A stretch of 64,000 nt of DNA, taken from contig NZ_CP166919.1 of the NCBI RefSeq assembly GCF_041379765.1, positions 930,001 to 994,000 of the forward strand, in the 5' to 3' direction. Shown one piece after another: positions 28,319-38,431 of this stretch (position 1 is the first letter of the stretch; the number at the start of each line of letters is the position of its first letter). The DNA is from Thalassotalea sp. Sam97 (GTDB taxonomy: Bacteria; Pseudomonadota; Gammaproteobacteria; Enterobacterales; Alteromonadaceae). Under the pieces are notes generated by a model, which was given only the letters and a program-made list of their open reading frames with translations, did no database searches and was not told the origin of the DNA. A program made the translations under genes and the position numbers.

Positions 28319-29704
28319 ATGTTTGAGAATTTATCCGATCGTTTATCGAAAACGCTAAAAAATATTAGCGGCCGTGGTCGCCTGACCGAAGATAACATTA
28401 AAGAAACCTTGCGCGAAGTGCGTATGGCACTTCTTGAGGCTGACGTTGCGTTACCTGTTATTCGCGAGTTTGTTGCGAAAGTTAAAGAGCGCGCTGTAGG
28501 TCAAGAAGTAAGTAAGAGCCTTACGCCAGGCCAAGTATTTGTAAAAATTGTTCGTACCGAACTCGAAGCTGCAATGGGGCAAGCGAATGAAGCGCTTGAT
28601 CTTAAGGCTACACCGCCAGCAGTTTTACTTATGGCAGGTTTACAAGGTGCAGGTAAAACCACCTCGGTAGCCAAGCTTGGTAAGTTCTTAAAAGAACGCG
28701 AAAAGAAAAAAGTACTTGTGGTAAGTGCCGATGTATACCGTCCTGCGGCGATTAAGCAGCTAGAAACGCTAGCCGGCGAAATCGGTGTGGAGTTCTTCCC
28801 GAGTGATATCAGCCAAAAGCCAAAAGACATTGCCAACGCGGCTATTGAGCATGCTAAAAAGCAATTTTTTGACGTAGTCATTGTCGATACCGCCGGTCGT
28901 TTGCATGTCGATAGCGATATGATGGATGAAATCAAAGAGCTGCATGCCAATATCAATCCGGTTGAAACACTATTTGTTGTTGATGCGATGACCGGTCAAG
29001 ATGCGGCGAATACGGCAAAAGCGTTTGATGATGCATTGCCGTTAACGGGTGTTATCTTAACCAAAACCGACGGTGATGCGCGTGGTGGTGCGGCGCTTTC
29101 GATTCGTCACATTACCGGTAAGCCTATTAAATTCTTAGGTGTTGGTGAGAAAACGGATGCACTTGAACCGTTCCACCCAGACCGTGTTGCTGGTCGTATT
29201 CTTGGTATGGGTGATGTTTTATCGCTTATCGAAGAAGTCGAACAAAAAGTTGACAAGAAAAAAGCTGAACAGTTAGCGAAAAAAGTAAAATCGGGCAAAG
29301 GCTTTGATTTAGAAGATTTTCGTGAGCAGTTAGTGCAAATGAAAAGCATGGGCGGCATGATGGGCTTAATGGATAAATTACCGGGTATGGGTAACTTATC
29401 GGATCAAGTCAAAGGTCAGTTAGATGACAAACTTACCGTACGTATGGAAGCCATCATTAATTCTATGACCCCTGCAGAGCGTGCTCGTCCAGAAATCATT
29501 AAAGGTTCTCGAAAACGTCGTATTGCCGCGGGTTCTGGTACACAAATCCAAGATGTAAACAAGCTCCTTAAGCAGTTTACGCAAATGCAGAAAATGATGA
29601 AAAAAATGTCTGGCAAGGGCGGCATGCAAAAAATGATGCGCTCAATGAAAGGCATGATGCCACCAGGTGGTATGGGCGGCATGGGCGGTATGTTCCGCCG
29701 CTAA
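28319..29704 (+). CDS. ffh: Signal recognition particle protein Ffh
   Basis: Ffh with 4.5S RNA binds signal sequences of nascent inner-membrane proteins and delivers them to FtsY. The 461 residues have an N-domain, then a G-domain with GLQGAGKTT, DVYRPAAIKQL, DTAGRLHVD and TKTDGDARGG. The Met-rich M-domain ends MQKMMRSMKGMMPPGG and GMGGMFRR, with the RNA-binding SRKRRIAAGSG. A TATAAT lies at 28255-28260 upstream, though no good -35 matches it. The gene is a single cistron closed by a terminator. Confidence 0.97.
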   Translation: MFENLSDRLSKTLKNISGRGRLTEDNIKETLREVRMALLEADVALPVIREFVAKVKERAVGQEVSKSLTPGQVFVKIVRTELEAAMGQANEALDLKATPPAVLLMAGLQGAGKTTSVAKLGKFLKEREKKKVLVVSADVYRPAAIKQLETLAGEIGVEFFPSDISQKPKDIANAAIEHAKKQFFDVVIVDTAGRLHVDSDMMDEIKELHANINPVETLFVVDAMTGQDAANTAKAFDDALPLTGVILTKTDGDARGGAALSIRHITGKPIKFLGVGEKTDALEPFHPDRVAGRILGMGDVLSLIEEVEQKVDKKKAEQLAKKVKSGKGFDLEDFREQLVQMKSMGGMMGLMDKLPGMGNLSDQVKGQLDDKLTVRMEAIINSMTPAERARPEIIKGSRKRRIAAGSGTQIQDVNKLLKQFTQMQKMMKKMSGKGGMQKMMRSMKGMMPPGGMGGMGGMFRR

Positions 29705-29730
29705 GTTATTAGGGGCAACAGACCCAATAA

Positions 29731-29754
29731 AAGCCAGATTTTTCTGGCTTTTTT
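29731..29754 (+). terminator. Intrinsic terminator of ffh
   Basis: AAGCCAGA / TCTGGCTT (29731-29738 / 29743-29750) with a TTTT loop is followed by four more T residues. Confidence 0.9.
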
Positions 29755-29807
29755 ACACCCTAAATATAGAGTACAGTGAGTACAGACTGAAATGTCGGAT
29801 GTGTATT

Positions 29808-29871
29808 TATACCAATTACATTAAGTTTGTGCCCAACTCTGAGTAAGCAATAACTTCATGTGATTGGTATT
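29808..29871. repeat. MITE-like repeat, internally deleted copy (64 bp)
   Basis: The left 37 bases match the left end of the 16969-17233 element (ACCAATTACATTAAGTTTGT, then CCAACTCTGAGT). The right 27 bases match its right end (AAGCAATAACTTCATGTGAT, then TGGTAT). The roughly 200 bp between them is missing. The ends remain inverted repeats of each other. It lies 12 bases or so before the next gene's ribosome binding site region. Confidence 0.75.
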
Positions 29872-29902
29872 AGTTTAACGAACATGGCTAAGGATGTAGT
29901 TC

Positions 29903-31021
29903 GTGCAGTTTATAAAATCTCTGTTTTGTTTTCATGGTCATGATAATGACCATCGCTTTTTGTCGTTATCTATTTTGTCGGCGATAACCTGCGTTATTGC
30001 CAATTCATGGTTAATTGATAGCAGTTGGGCAAAGGTGCTCGTTATCATTGCCACCTTTGCTATTTATGTGTGTAGTGCTTTGCGTCGATGCCGAGATGCT
30101 GCCTGTAAACAAGGTGCTGCACTCGTGGCCAGTGCTACCCTGTTTTTGGCATTTGTTAGTATTAGTTTTGCTGAAAGCCCGGTTGCATACTTTTCGTTAT
30201 TATTGCCATTGCTTGGTACCCTATATTTGTTTTCACAGCCTTCCAAACAGGCGCGTCCATACCTAAGCGGTTATCACGGTCCGGTTGATTTAAGTCAGTT
30301 TGTGCAAACTATCGAAGTACAGCAGACAGTCGCTCGAGAGCGGGTTGAACCAAGTTTGTTTGGCGAAAATGTTGTTCATGATGAGTTAACTGTTGATGCA
30401 ACGCCATCGACAAGCTCGGCATCGAAACCACCGTCTAGTTCGGTACAGCCGGTGCTAAGTCAAAATGATATCGGTCAAAGAATACATCGCTTTATTGGTG
30501 ACAATCGCCTGTCGGTATTGGCGGTTACTGTTGTGTTATCGATTGTTTCGGTTATTTCCATGCTGTCTCCGTTGTTAACGCCACCCGATACTGACGTTGT
30601 CCAAGCGAGTGATAATCTTGAGAAAACGTCGCTTATCACGGCCCCTCAACCCGTTATTCGCCGTCATTTATTAGCAATGCCAGACAATTACTATCTGTTG
30701 CTTAATGAGCATCAAGGCTTGGTTATTCATTGGAAAGCGGATCGCATTGACGATAGCGAGGTTTGGTCACAATTGACAGGACAAGGTGATGACACCTGTG
30801 CCAACATTGAATTTAATAAAGGTGATAAGCTACGCACCATAAATGTGGTAAGCGAAGATGGTGGTAGTTATTACGCAACATTCTCGCCACTTGATAGTAA
30901 TCAGTTAATTGATTTGATAGCCCGACGTGGTAGTTTTAGTTTGTGCGCCTATGAGTTCTCGCTAAAAGGCTCGCAAAAGGCATTGAGCTCCCATCCAGAG
31001 TATTACAACTTGCTAAATTGA
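29903..31021 (+). CDS. Hypothetical membrane protein
   Basis: I do not recognise this 372-residue protein. It has three to four hydrophobic helices near residues 20-110 (LSILSAITCVIANSWLI, VLVIIATFAIYVCSAL, ATLFLAFVSISFA, FSLLLPLLGTLYLF). A Ser/Pro-rich linker (about 168-182, SSASKPPSSSVQP) follows, then one further helix near 203-225 and a C-terminal domain of about 140 residues, probably periplasmic. The N-terminal block with ALRRCRDAACKQG loosely resembles DUF805 proteins. The start is GTG at 29903 with AGGA 8 nt upstream. The short MITE copy lies just upstream and may carry part of its promoter. Confidence 0.6.
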   Translation: MQFIKSLFCFHGHDNDHRFLSLSILSAITCVIANSWLIDSSWAKVLVIIATFAIYVCSALRRCRDAACKQGAALVASATLFLAFVSISFAESPVAYFSLLLPLLGTLYLFSQPSKQARPYLSGYHGPVDLSQFVQTIEVQQTVARERVEPSLFGENVVHDELTVDATPSTSSASKPPSSSVQPVLSQNDIGQRIHRFIGDNRLSVLAVTVVLSIVSVISMLSPLLTPPDTDVVQASDNLEKTSLITAPQPVIRRHLLAMPDNYYLLLNEHQGLVIHWKADRIDDSEVWSQLTGQGDDTCANIEFNKGDKLRTINVVSEDGGSYYATFSPLDSNQLIDLIARRGSFSLCAYEFSLKGSQKALSSHPEYYNLLN

Positions 31022-31060
31022 TCGGCATGTTCAAAGCATTTCAAAAAGTTTGACACGAAT

Positions 31061-31094
31061 AAAAAGGCTGGTGCTTATGGCAACCAGCCTTTTT
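31061..31094. terminator. Bidirectional intrinsic terminator
   Basis: AAAAAGGCTGGT / ACCAGCCTTTTT (31061-31072 / 31083-31094) with a 10-nt loop sits between convergent genes and has A and T runs on both sides. Confidence 0.92.
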
Positions 31095-31122
31095 ACTTGG
31101 GATAACGAAATGAAACGACTGT

Positions 31123-32088
31123 TTATAAACGTACCAAACGCTTTAACGCCCGAAACTTTTCTCGGCTTAAAATTTTATTACCTAGTGCGGTAAGCATGGA
31201 GCCCGTCACAACAAGGCAAGCACCAATATAGGCTACAACATTTAATGATTGCGAGCTAAAGCGTTCTGGCCATGTTGCAGCCGCGATGCTGGCGAATAGT
31301 ACGGTCAAAAGTGGCGTGATCGCTAATACGGCGCTGACTTTGGTTGCTGGCCAATGCTCCATGGCTTTGGCAAATGTCCCATATGCAATAAGTGTGTTAG
31401 CACAGCAAAATAACAGCAGCAATAAGGCTATCGTATCGAGTGGCATTATGTCGCTTGGAGTTGCCGAGGGTAAAAAGAATAAGCTGGCAAAGACATAAAT
31501 AAACCACATAATTTGGTTCGAACTAAAATGGATAAGCATTTTCTTTTGCATAATGGCGTATATTGCCCAAGTCAAAGACGCACCAAGCATAAATAAAAAG
31601 CCAGTGACAAAGTTTTGATTATCAATGTCGCTCGTTTGTATCAGTTGTTGATTGAAAAACAATAACAAGCCGCTGATTAATACGACCGAACCAACCATTT
31701 GCCCGCGACTAAAGCTTTCTTTTAAAAAGACAACTGAACCTATCAGCATCATAAAAGGTGCCATTTGGATAAGCATTTGTGCAGTTTCTGCCGGAACATA
31801 GTAAAGCGCGGTTAAATATAGAATATAATTTAATGATAAAAATACCGTAGCGATGAATAAACGCTTAAACAGTCCTTTACTCTTAAATATTGCTGTTGGG
31901 ATTTTCTTTCTACGATACAACAGTAAGCTGACAAAGAACGCCGCAAATATAAAGCGATACCAAGTGATAGTATACGCGTCAACGAGTTGCAGCACACTGG
32001 TTAAGGCGAGGGGTAATAAGCCCCACATGATGGCGGTAATAAGGGCTAAAACCAAACCTGTAATGTTATTGTTAACGGCACTGCTCAT
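31123..32088 (-). CDS. EamA family (DMT) transporter
   Basis: This 321-residue inner-membrane protein has about ten hydrophobic helices arranged as two EamA repeats. Repeat 1 starts GLVLALITAIMWGLLPLAL and repeat 2 starts GFLFMLGASLTWAIYAIMQ. Family members export amino acids or related metabolites; the substrate here is unknown. The start ATG at 32088 has AGGAAC 7 nt upstream. It diverges from the rpsP operon. Confidence 0.88.
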   Translation of the reverse strand: MSSAVNNNITGLVLALITAIMWGLLPLALTSVLQLVDAYTITWYRFIFAAFFVSLLLYRRKKIPTAIFKSKGLFKRLFIATVFLSLNYILYLTALYYVPAETAQMLIQMAPFMMLIGSVVFLKESFSRGQMVGSVVLISGLLLFFNQQLIQTSDIDNQNFVTGFLFMLGASLTWAIYAIMQKKMLIHFSSNQIMWFIYVFASLFFLPSATPSDIMPLDTIALLLLLFCCANTLIAYGTFAKAMEHWPATKVSAVLAITPLLTVLFASIAAATWPERFSSQSLNVVAYIGACLVVTGSMLTALGNKILSREKFRALKRLVRL

Positions 32089-32355
32089 AGTGAATGTTCC
32101 TGAGACAAATAAATATCTGCTAAACTAGGTGTCTATATCAACTAGCTGTTTAAAAATGTATAAACCTGTAAAAAGAGCGCGATTTTAGCGCAGAAATTGT
32201 AGCTTATCTCGTGTTTTTTTTGATTAATTTTATGTCTGTGGACTATTTAAGTTGCATTTTTTCGACAAAAGCGTAAAATCTGCGAGCTTTTCCAACCCTG
32301 GTGGTTAGGAAAGTGTCTGGAAAATTCGTTTTATAACTTAAATATAGAGGACGGT

Positions 32356-32598
32356 ATGGTAACCATTCGTTTAGCTCGTGGTGGCGCTAAGAAGCGTCCA
32401 TTTTATCAAGTAGTTGTTGCAGATAGCCGCAACTCTCGCGATGGTCGTTTCATCGAGAAAGTAGGTTTCTTCAACCCAACTGCACAAGGTAACGCTGAAA
32501 AGCTTCGTTTAGACCTAGATCGTATCAACCACTGGGTTGGTCAAGGCGCTGAACTTTCTGATCGTGTTGCTAAGCTAGTTAAAGACGCGCAAGCGTAA
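32356..32598 (+). CDS. rpsP: 30S ribosomal protein S16
   Basis: S16 is an assembly protein of the small subunit. The 80 residues begin [20 protein letters not shown] and contain [15 protein letters not shown], as in all bacterial S16 proteins. GAGG lies 5 nt before the ATG. It heads the classic rpsP-rimM-trmD-rplS operon, next to ffh as in E. coli though separated here by two genes. Confidence 0.98.
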   Translation: MVTIRLARGGAKKRPFYQVVVADSRNSRDGRFIEKVGFFNPTAQGNAEKLRLDLDRINHWVGQGAELSDRVAKLVKDAQA

Positions 32599-32633
32599 TG
32601 ACTGCTTTTTTGTTGAAAGAGATTTAGATAAAG

Positions 32634-33152
32634 ATGGAAAACGTCATCCTAGGTAAAATCGGTGCTGTTTACGGCATCAAAGGCTGGCTGAAGGTACATT
32701 CTTATACTGAAGATCCGGAAGCAATTTTTGAATACAGCCCTTGGGTGTTAAACCTCAATGGCAAACAACAAAATGTTGAAATCAGCGAATGGCGACGTCA
32801 TAACAATGGCTTGATCGTTAAACTTGCTGGTATCAGTGACCGTAATGAAGCACAGCTTAAAACCGGTGCAGAAATTATGGTGTCGAGTGAGAAACTGCCA
32901 GATTTACCTGATGGTGAATTTTATTGGCGTGATCTTATCGGTATGACAGTCATTAATGAATCAGGTTATAACCTTGGTACAGTAAGCGACATCATGGAAA
33001 CCGGCTCGAATGATGTTTTAGTTGTTAAAGCCAATCGCACTGACGCGTTTGGCAAGAAGGAACGTTTGATTCCTTATTTAGAAGACCAAGTGATTAAAGA
33101 AATATCGCTTGAGTCGAAACAAATTAACGTGGACTGGGACCCAGGTTTCTAA
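32634..33152 (+). CDS. rimM: Ribosome maturation factor RimM
   Basis: RimM binds S19 and helps mature the head of the 30S subunit. The 172 residues contain the N-terminal barrel ([22 protein letters not shown]) and the C-terminal PRC-barrel ([20 protein letters not shown]). It ends with [13 protein letters not shown] and VDWDPGF, the usual RimM tail. It lies 35 nt after rpsP and 4 nt before trmD, as expected for the operon. Confidence 0.97.
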   Translation: MENVILGKIGAVYGIKGWLKVHSYTEDPEAIFEYSPWVLNLNGKQQNVEISEWRRHNNGLIVKLAGISDRNEAQLKTGAEIMVSSEKLPDLPDGEFYWRDLIGMTVINESGYNLGTVSDIMETGSNDVLVVKANRTDAFGKKERLIPYLEDQVIKEISLESKQINVDWDPGF

Positions 33153-33156
33153 CTCG

Positions 33157-33912
33157 ATGAGTGAGAGTAAATTACGGATAGAGGTGATAAGCCTTTTTCC
33201 AGAAATGTTTACTGCCATTACCGAGTCTGGGGTGACAGCAAGAGCGATTCGTAAAGGCCTGATTGACTTTAATTGTATCAATCCTAGGGACTTTACCCAT
33301 GATAAACATCGCACAGTGGATGACCGACCTTACGGTGGTGGCCCTGGGATGTTGATGATGGTGCAACCGCTACGTGATGCCATTACCGAAGCAAAAAATG
33401 CACTAGGTGATGACGCGCACGTGATTTATATGTCACCACAGGGGCGAAAGCTTGACCAGGCGGGTGTACGTGAATTATCTGCTCATAAAAAGCTGGTATT
33501 AATTGCTGGCCGATATGAGGGTATAGATGAGCGACTGATCGAGTCAGATATTGACGAAGAATGGTCAGTTGGCGATTTTGTGTTAACCGGTGGCGAGTTG
33601 CCAGCGATGACCTTAATCGATGCGGTAGCGCGATTTGTTCCGGGTGTACTAGGGCATAATCAATCGGCCGAGCAGGATTCATTTTCTGACGGTTTATTAG
33701 ATTGTCCTCATTACACAAGACCAGAAGTTCTGGACGGTAAATCGGTACCGAGTGTCTTACTTAGTGGTAATCACGAACATATTCGTCAATGGCGCATGCA
33801 GCAGTCATTAGAAAGAACTTGGACTCGACGTCCTGAACTTTTAGATAACCTAGCTCTGACCAAGGAGCAGGAGAAAATGTTAGCCGATATAAAGGCAAAA
33901 CAAAACTCTTGA
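33157..33912 (+). CDS. trmD: tRNA (guanine-N1)-methyltransferase TrmD
   Basis: TrmD makes m1G37 in tRNAs with G36 and prevents +1 frameshifting. The 251 residues start [18 protein letters not shown] at ATG 33157. The upstream in-frame extension from 33109 overlaps rimM and is rejected. The SAM knot motifs are present: [30 protein letters not shown] and [19 protein letters not shown]. Spacing to rimM is 4 nt, suggesting coupling. Confidence 0.97.
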   Translation: MSESKLRIEVISLFPEMFTAITESGVTARAIRKGLIDFNCINPRDFTHDKHRTVDDRPYGGGPGMLMMVQPLRDAITEAKNALGDDAHVIYMSPQGRKLDQAGVRELSAHKKLVLIAGRYEGIDERLIESDIDEEWSVGDFVLTGGELPAMTLIDAVARFVPGVLGHNQSAEQDSFSDGLLDCPHYTRPEVLDGKSVPSVLLSGNHEHIRQWRMQQSLERTWTRRPELLDNLALTKEQEKMLADIKAKQNS

Positions 33913-33948
33913 TCGGTTTGGTGTAATCTAGGGTATAAGGTGAAAATC

Positions 33949-34299
33949 ATGAGTAATATCATTAAAGCTCTTGAAGAAGAGCAAATGAAACAAGACGTAC
34001 CAGCGTTTGCGCCTGGTGATACTTTAGTAGTTAAAGTTAAAGTTAAAGAAGGTGAAAAAGAGCGTCTTCAAGCATTTGAAGGTGTTGTTATCGCTAAGAA
34101 AAACCGCGGTTTGCATTCTTCTTTCACTGTTCGTAAGATCTCAAACGGTGAAGGTGTAGAACGTGTATTCCAGACACACAGCCCGTTAGTAGCGGAAATT
34201 ACTGTTAAGCGTCGCGGTGATGTACGTCAAGCTAAACTTTACTACCTACGTGCTCTTTCTGGTAAGAAAGCGCGTATCAAAGAAAAGTTGGCTAAGTAA
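33949..34299 (+). CDS. rplS: 50S ribosomal protein L19
   Basis: L19 sits at the 30S-50S interface. The 116 residues start [20 protein letters not shown], matching the enteric start, with AAGG 8 nt upstream of ATG 33949. The in-frame GTG at 33940 overlaps that box and is rejected. [21 protein letters not shown] and the Lys/Arg-rich C-terminus fit the family. It is the last gene of the operon. Confidence 0.97.
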   Translation: MSNIIKALEEEQMKQDVPAFAPGDTLVVKVKVKEGEKERLQAFEGVVIAKKNRGLHSSFTVRKISNGEGVERVFQTHSPLVAEITVKRRGDVRQAKLYYLRALSGKKARIKEKLAK

Positions 34300-34320
34300 T
34301 TACATTACTTACTCACTGAA

Positions 34321-34347
34321 AAAGGCTGCCTTCGGGTGGCCTTTTTT
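34321..34347 (+). terminator. Intrinsic terminator of the rpsP operon
   Basis: AAAGGCTGCC pairs with GGTGGCCTTT around a TTCG tetraloop (34331-34334), with two G-U wobbles, then a T run. Confidence 0.88.
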
Positions 34348-34378
34348 GTTGCCTGTAGATTTTACTTAGCTTTGACTT

Positions 34379-34398
34379 AAATGATAACGCTGTCATTT
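34379..34398. promoter_or_regulatory. 20-bp palindrome upstream of acs
   Basis: AAATGA-N8-TCATTT, in full AAATGATAACGCTGTCATTT, lies 193 bases before acs. It has operator-like symmetry but does not match the CRP consensus (TGTGA-N6-TCACA). The regulator is unknown. Confidence 0.35.
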
Positions 34399-34590
34399 TG
34401 TGTTTTATTAGCTATATATGTCATGGCTATGCGCTATAGTACGGTTTTTTATTGGTAAGGTGTTTTGGTTGTTAATACTTGCAAACCTTGGCAAAGTTAG
34501 CGATAAATAAGCAGTAGCAGTTAAAAGTTTAATTAAAATAACGACATAGAAAGACTTAATAACAACAAGTAAATTCGTTCAGGCAATATT

Positions 34591-36531
34591 ATGACCCCAC
34601 TAGAAAAATTTTATCCGGTAAAAGAGCAGGCTGCTCGTCGCAGTCATTTAACCCCCGAAACCTATCAAGCTATGTATCAGCAATCCATAGATGATCCTGA
34701 CACCTTTTGGGGCGAGCAAGCTGAAAAACATATTGATTGGTTTAAACCGTTTGAAAAAGTCAGTCATGTCGACTTCCATAGCGCCAATATTAAATGGTTT
34801 GAAGGTGGGACTCTGAATGTCAGTTACAACTGTATTGATCGCCATCTAGCGACACGTGGTGAGCAAACGGCGATCATTTTTGAAGGAGATGAACCGGGAG
34901 ATACACGCCACATCAGCTATAACGAGCTTCATCAAGAGGTGTGTAAGTTTGCTAACGTGTTAAAAGCGCGAGGTGTGAAAAAGGGCGATAGGGTGTGTAT
35001 TTACATGCCGATGATCCCCGAAACGGGTTACGCCATGCTCGCTTGTGCGCGCATTGGTGCGGTGCATTCAGTGGTGTTTGGTGGCTTTTCCAGTGAGTCG
35101 ATTAAATCACGTATCCTTGACGCTGATTGCCAAGTAGTGATCACCGCCGATCAAGGTATTCGAGGTGGTAAAGAGATCCCGCTAAAAGAAAGTGTCGATG
35201 CCGCTGTTGCGGAATGCCCAAATGTTCATACGGTACTAGTGTTTAATCACCGTAACGCCGATGTTGCGTGGAATGATGAGATTGATGTGTGTTATCAAGA
35301 CATCGTAAAAACAGTTGACGCTGACTGTCCGCCAGAGCCTATGGATGCCGAAGACCCTCTGTTTATTCTTTATACGTCCGGTTCAACGGGCACGCCTAAA
35401 GGTGTGCAACATACCTGTGGTGGTTATATTTTATATGCGGCGATGACCTTTAAATACGTCTTTGATTATCAAGATGGTGATATTTATTGGTGTACTGCCG
35501 ATGCAGGGTGGATCACTGGGCATAGCTATGTATTTTATGGGCCATTAGCAAACGGCGCGACAACACTGGTGTTTGAAGGAGTGCCAAACTACCCAGATGA
35601 ATCACGTTGCTGGGATGTGGTTGAGCGCCATAGGGTAAATATATTTTATACCGCGCCTACAGCAATACGCGCTTTAATGGGCGCAGGCGATGACTATGTC
35701 AACTGTAAAGACTTATCTTCGCTGCGTTTGTTGGGAACCGTTGGTGAGCCTATTAACCCAGAAGCATGGTGGTGGTATTACAATATTGTAGGCAAAGAGC
35801 GTTGTCCAATCGTAGATACGTGGTGGCAAACAGAAACGGGTGGGGTGTTGATTACTTCTATGCCTGGCAGCACACCAACCAAACCAGGGGCAGCCGGCTT
35901 ACCGTTTTTTGGCGTAAAGCCTCAAATCATCAATAAAGATGGTGAAATTCTTGAAGGTGAAGCGCGTGGTGCTTTGGTGATGTCAGGCAGCTGGCCTGGG
36001 CAAATGCGTACCGTATTTGGTGATCATGATCGTTTCTACCAAACTTACTTTAGTCAGTATCATGGCTATTACTTTACTGGTGATGGCGCGCAACGGGATA
36101 AAGATGGTTATTATTGGATTTTAGGCCGTTTAGATGATGTACTTAATGTGTCCGGGCATCGTTTAGGCACCGCTGAAATTGAAAGTGCATTAGTTTTGCA
36201 TCCATTGGTATCGGAAGCGGCTGTCGTTGGTTACCCTCATGAAATAAAGGGCCAAGGGGTATACGCTTACGTGACGCTTATGAAAGGTGCCGAGCAAACA
36301 GCAGAGTTAACCGAGCAACTAACGGATTTGGTTTCGCAAGAGCTGGGCAGTTTTTCAAAACCTGAGCTGATTCAATACACGCCGGGTTTACCGAAAACGC
36401 GTTCTGGTAAAATTATGCGTCGAATTTTACGTAAGATTGCAGAGAACGAGCTAAGCAGTTTGGGCGATACGACAACCTTGGCCGATCCAAGTGTGGTTGA
36501 AAGCCTAATTGAACATCGATTAGTGCGCTAA
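34591..36531 (+). CDS. acs: Acetyl-CoA synthetase
   Basis: Acs activates acetate to acetyl-CoA through acetyl-AMP. The 646 residues are the normal length. Motifs are the P-loop [47 protein letters not shown] and the C-terminal [17 protein letters not shown]. The Lys of SGKIM is the acetylation site that inactivates Acs in other bacteria. It is followed by an IS4-family insertion 80 nt after its stop, and no terminator was seen in that gap. Confidence 0.97.
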   Translation: MTPLEKFYPVKEQAARRSHLTPETYQAMYQQSIDDPDTFWGEQAEKHIDWFKPFEKVSHVDFHSANIKWFEGGTLNVSYNCIDRHLATRGEQTAIIFEGDEPGDTRHISYNELHQEVCKFANVLKARGVKKGDRVCIYMPMIPETGYAMLACARIGAVHSVVFGGFSSESIKSRILDADCQVVITADQGIRGGKEIPLKESVDAAVAECPNVHTVLVFNHRNADVAWNDEIDVCYQDIVKTVDADCPPEPMDAEDPLFILYTSGSTGTPKGVQHTCGGYILYAAMTFKYVFDYQDGDIYWCTADAGWITGHSYVFYGPLANGATTLVFEGVPNYPDESRCWDVVERHRVNIFYTAPTAIRALMGAGDDYVNCKDLSSLRLLGTVGEPINPEAWWWYYNIVGKERCPIVDTWWQTETGGVLITSMPGSTPTKPGAAGLPFFGVKPQIINKDGEILEGEARGALVMSGSWPGQMRTVFGDHDRFYQTYFSQYHGYYFTGDGAQRDKDGYYWILGRLDDVLNVSGHRLGTAEIESALVLHPLVSEAAVVGYPHEIKGQGVYAYVTLMKGAEQTAELTEQLTDLVSQELGSFSKPELIQYTPGLPKTRSGKIMRRILRKIAENELSSLGDTTTLADPSVVESLIEHRLVR

Positions 36532-36600
36532 CCTAGCTGTTCTTCGCTAGTCGGTTAACGTTAAATTTATCACAGACGAAGCTGACAATGTGATAAAAGG

Positions 36601-36611
36601 GAGTCTAGCTA
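36601..36611. repeat. Target-site duplication, left of IS4 copy 1
   Basis: GAGTCTAGCTA here is repeated directly at 38040-38050, on the other side of the element. Confidence 0.9.
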
Positions 36612-36669
36612 TAATGCCGATCAGTTAGGCATTATTAAAAGGATCAGTTGAACGATCCGCACAGTATGT

Positions 36670-36704
36670 AAAAATCCGATAAACATCGTTTATCGGATTT
36701 TTTT
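36670..36704 (+). terminator. Hairpin abutting the IS4 transposase start (copy 1)
   Basis: A perfect 15-bp stem AAAAATCCGATAAAC / GTTTATCGGATTTTT (loop ATC) followed by T residues ends one base before the transposase ATG. It should stop read-through transcription or hide the start from incoming transcripts. The same hairpin lies at 59927-59959 in copy 2. Confidence 0.8.
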
Positions 36705-38030
36705 ATGCACGTATCTCAGGCTCTAGACATCATCAACAACTTCAAGCCCAATCAAGTTGAAACATTGGCAGACATGCTGCCGTTAAAACTCATCGAAGAG
36801 GCCTATCAGCTTTCGGATACTGTGACGCTGAGAAAGCGAAAGTTAACTTTAGAATCTATGGCATGGTTACTTGTCGGTATGGCTATTTATAACGACAAGT
36901 CTATGGCAGATGTAGTAAACATGCTTGATATTGTTGATAGAGAAGGTAAGCCTTTTGTTGCTCCAAGCGCGCTCACTCAACGTCGAAAGGATTTAGGAGA
37001 GGCGGCTGCCAAAGCTTTGTTTGAATGTACGGGACGTCATTGGTATGAACATGCAAAATTACCGACGTGGAATGGGCTAACGTTGTTAGGCGTAGACGGG
37101 GTAGTTTGGCGGACAGAAGATACGCCACAGAATAATGAATCCTTCCTTAAGCCAACTAACCGTGATGGTCTTGAAACCCAGTATCCACAAGTACGTATGG
37201 TCTGCCAAATGGAATTAAGCAGTCATTTAATTACCGGCAGCGCATTTGATTGTTATAGCGTGAATGAAATGGTACTGGCCCAGCAATTAATTGAAACGAC
37301 ACCAGATAATAGTCTGACCCTATTTGACCGTGGTTTTTACTCGCTTGGCTTGCTGCACAAATGGCAAACAACGGGGACTGAACGCCATTGGCTTATACCG
37401 TTAAAAAAGAATACTCAATATGAAGTTATACGTAAGTTAGGTCGTCAGGATAAGCTTATCAAACTGACAAGCAATCCCCGAGCGAGAAAACTATTTCCTG
37501 AGTTACCAAAAGAGCTTATTGTCCGACTGATATCCAGAACGGTAAAGGGAAAGCAATATGATGTGCTTACATCCATGGTTGACCCTATGCGCTATCCTAG
37601 TGCGGACATAGCCGATTTATATAGTCATCGATGGGAAATTGAACTTGGCTACAGGGAGCAGAAGCAATATATGTTTGGCAACAGATTGACATTGAGAAGT
37701 CGTCTACCCGAACTCGTCAAACAGGAGCTCTGGGGCGTACTGTTAACCTATAACCTCATTCGGTATCAAATGGTCCAGATGTGCTACAGTCTCAAAGGCG
37801 ACTATTTACCGTATCAGCTCAGCTTTAATGGCGCGCTTGCTCATATTATGAGATTGCTAGTCGGTCTTCCTTACTCATCGCCAGGCGCAGTTCCACAGCA
37901 CCTTAAAAGCTTCTATAGTATGGCTGGAAGCCTCATATTAGAACCGAGAAGACAAAGAACATTCCCAAGGAGTGTAAAAAAACGACCTAGTCGTTATCCT
38001 AGAAAAAACAATGCCGCTCACCTTAAGTGA
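36705..38030 (+). CDS. IS4-family transposase (copy 1)
   Basis: This 441-residue DDE transposase starts [13 protein letters not shown] and matches the E. coli IS4 transposase in layout and length (442). The DDE residues lie in [17 protein letters not shown] (first Asp), [14 protein letters not shown] (second Asp) and [15 protein letters not shown] (catalytic Glu in the YREK-type signature). It is intact. The product differs from the copy 2 transposase at one residue: Phe in KQYMFGN against Leu. No ribosome binding site can be seen, because the hairpin runs to the ATG. Confidence 0.95.
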   Translation: MHVSQALDIINNFKPNQVETLADMLPLKLIEEAYQLSDTVTLRKRKLTLESMAWLLVGMAIYNDKSMADVVNMLDIVDREGKPFVAPSALTQRRKDLGEAAAKALFECTGRHWYEHAKLPTWNGLTLLGVDGVVWRTEDTPQNNESFLKPTNRDGLETQYPQVRMVCQMELSSHLITGSAFDCYSVNEMVLAQQLIETTPDNSLTLFDRGFYSLGLLHKWQTTGTERHWLIPLKKNTQYEVIRKLGRQDKLIKLTSNPRARKLFPELPKELIVRLISRTVKGKQYDVLTSMVDPMRYPSADIADLYSHRWEIELGYREQKQYMFGNRLTLRSRLPELVKQELWGVLLTYNLIRYQMVQMCYSLKGDYLPYQLSFNGALAHIMRLLVGLPYSSPGAVPQHLKSFYSMAGSLILEPRRQRTFPRSVKKRPSRYPRKNNAAHLK

Positions 38031-38039
38031 ACGGCATTA

Positions 38040-38050
38040 GAGTCTAGCTA
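38040..38050. repeat. Target-site duplication, right of IS4 copy 1
   Basis: GAGTCTAGCTA repeats 36601-36611 exactly. Confidence 0.9.
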
Positions 38051-38110
38051 CTCCCTTTTTGTTTGGTTTTGTCATTGTTGATGATAACGAACCTTTATAT
38101 GGAGAGCGTA

Positions 38111-38431
38111 ATGTACCGAACAGAAATGACGTTTTTCGAACGTTTTGAAGCCGATATTCTATCCGGCCAAAAGACCATTACCATACGAGATGAATCGGAA
38201 AACAATTACCAAGCCAATTCGATAGTGCAAGTATCGACATATGAAGACAATCGCTGGTTTTGCGCTTTAAAGATTGACTCGGTAACCCCTATTCAATTCT
38301 CCGAGCTAAATGATTTCCATGCAACGCAAGAAAACATGACATTAGCTCAGCTAAAGTCGGTGATTCGCGATATTTATCCCGATACTGAAGAGCTTTACGT
38401 GATCGCCTACAGTTTAGTAAATGAAAGTTGA
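38111..38431 (+). CDS. yqfB: N4-acetylcytidine amidohydrolase (ASCH domain, YqfB-like)
   Basis: YqfB in E. coli hydrolyses N4-acetylcytidine. The 106 residues form a single ASCH domain with MTFFERFEADILSGQKTITIRD, in which the Lys and Thr of SGQKTITIR line the active site. YVIAYSL near the end fits the family. The ATG at 38111 has GGAG 6 nt upstream, so the in-frame codon at 38063 is rejected. The IS4 element ends 72 nt upstream and may have separated the gene from its native promoter. Confidence 0.88.
   Translation: MYRTEMTFFERFEADILSGQKTITIRDESENNYQANSIVQVSTYEDNRWFCALKIDSVTPIQFSELNDFHATQENMTLAQLKSVIRDIYPDTEELYVIAYSLVNES

Larger units (their letters stand above)
36612..38039 (+). mobile_element. 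IS4-family insertion sequence, copy 1 (1428 bp)
   Basis: The element begins TAATGCCGATCAGTTA and ends with the inverted TAACTTAA-type repeat finishing CGGCATTA, giving imperfect terminal repeats of about 16 bp. Its left end (TAATGCCGATCAGTTA, then GGATCAGTTGAACGATCC) closely resembles IS4 of E. coli. It has one transposase gene and 11-bp target duplications. A second copy at 58590-60017 has the same length, identical ends and opposite orientation. It is inserted between acs and yqfB. Confidence 0.95.
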
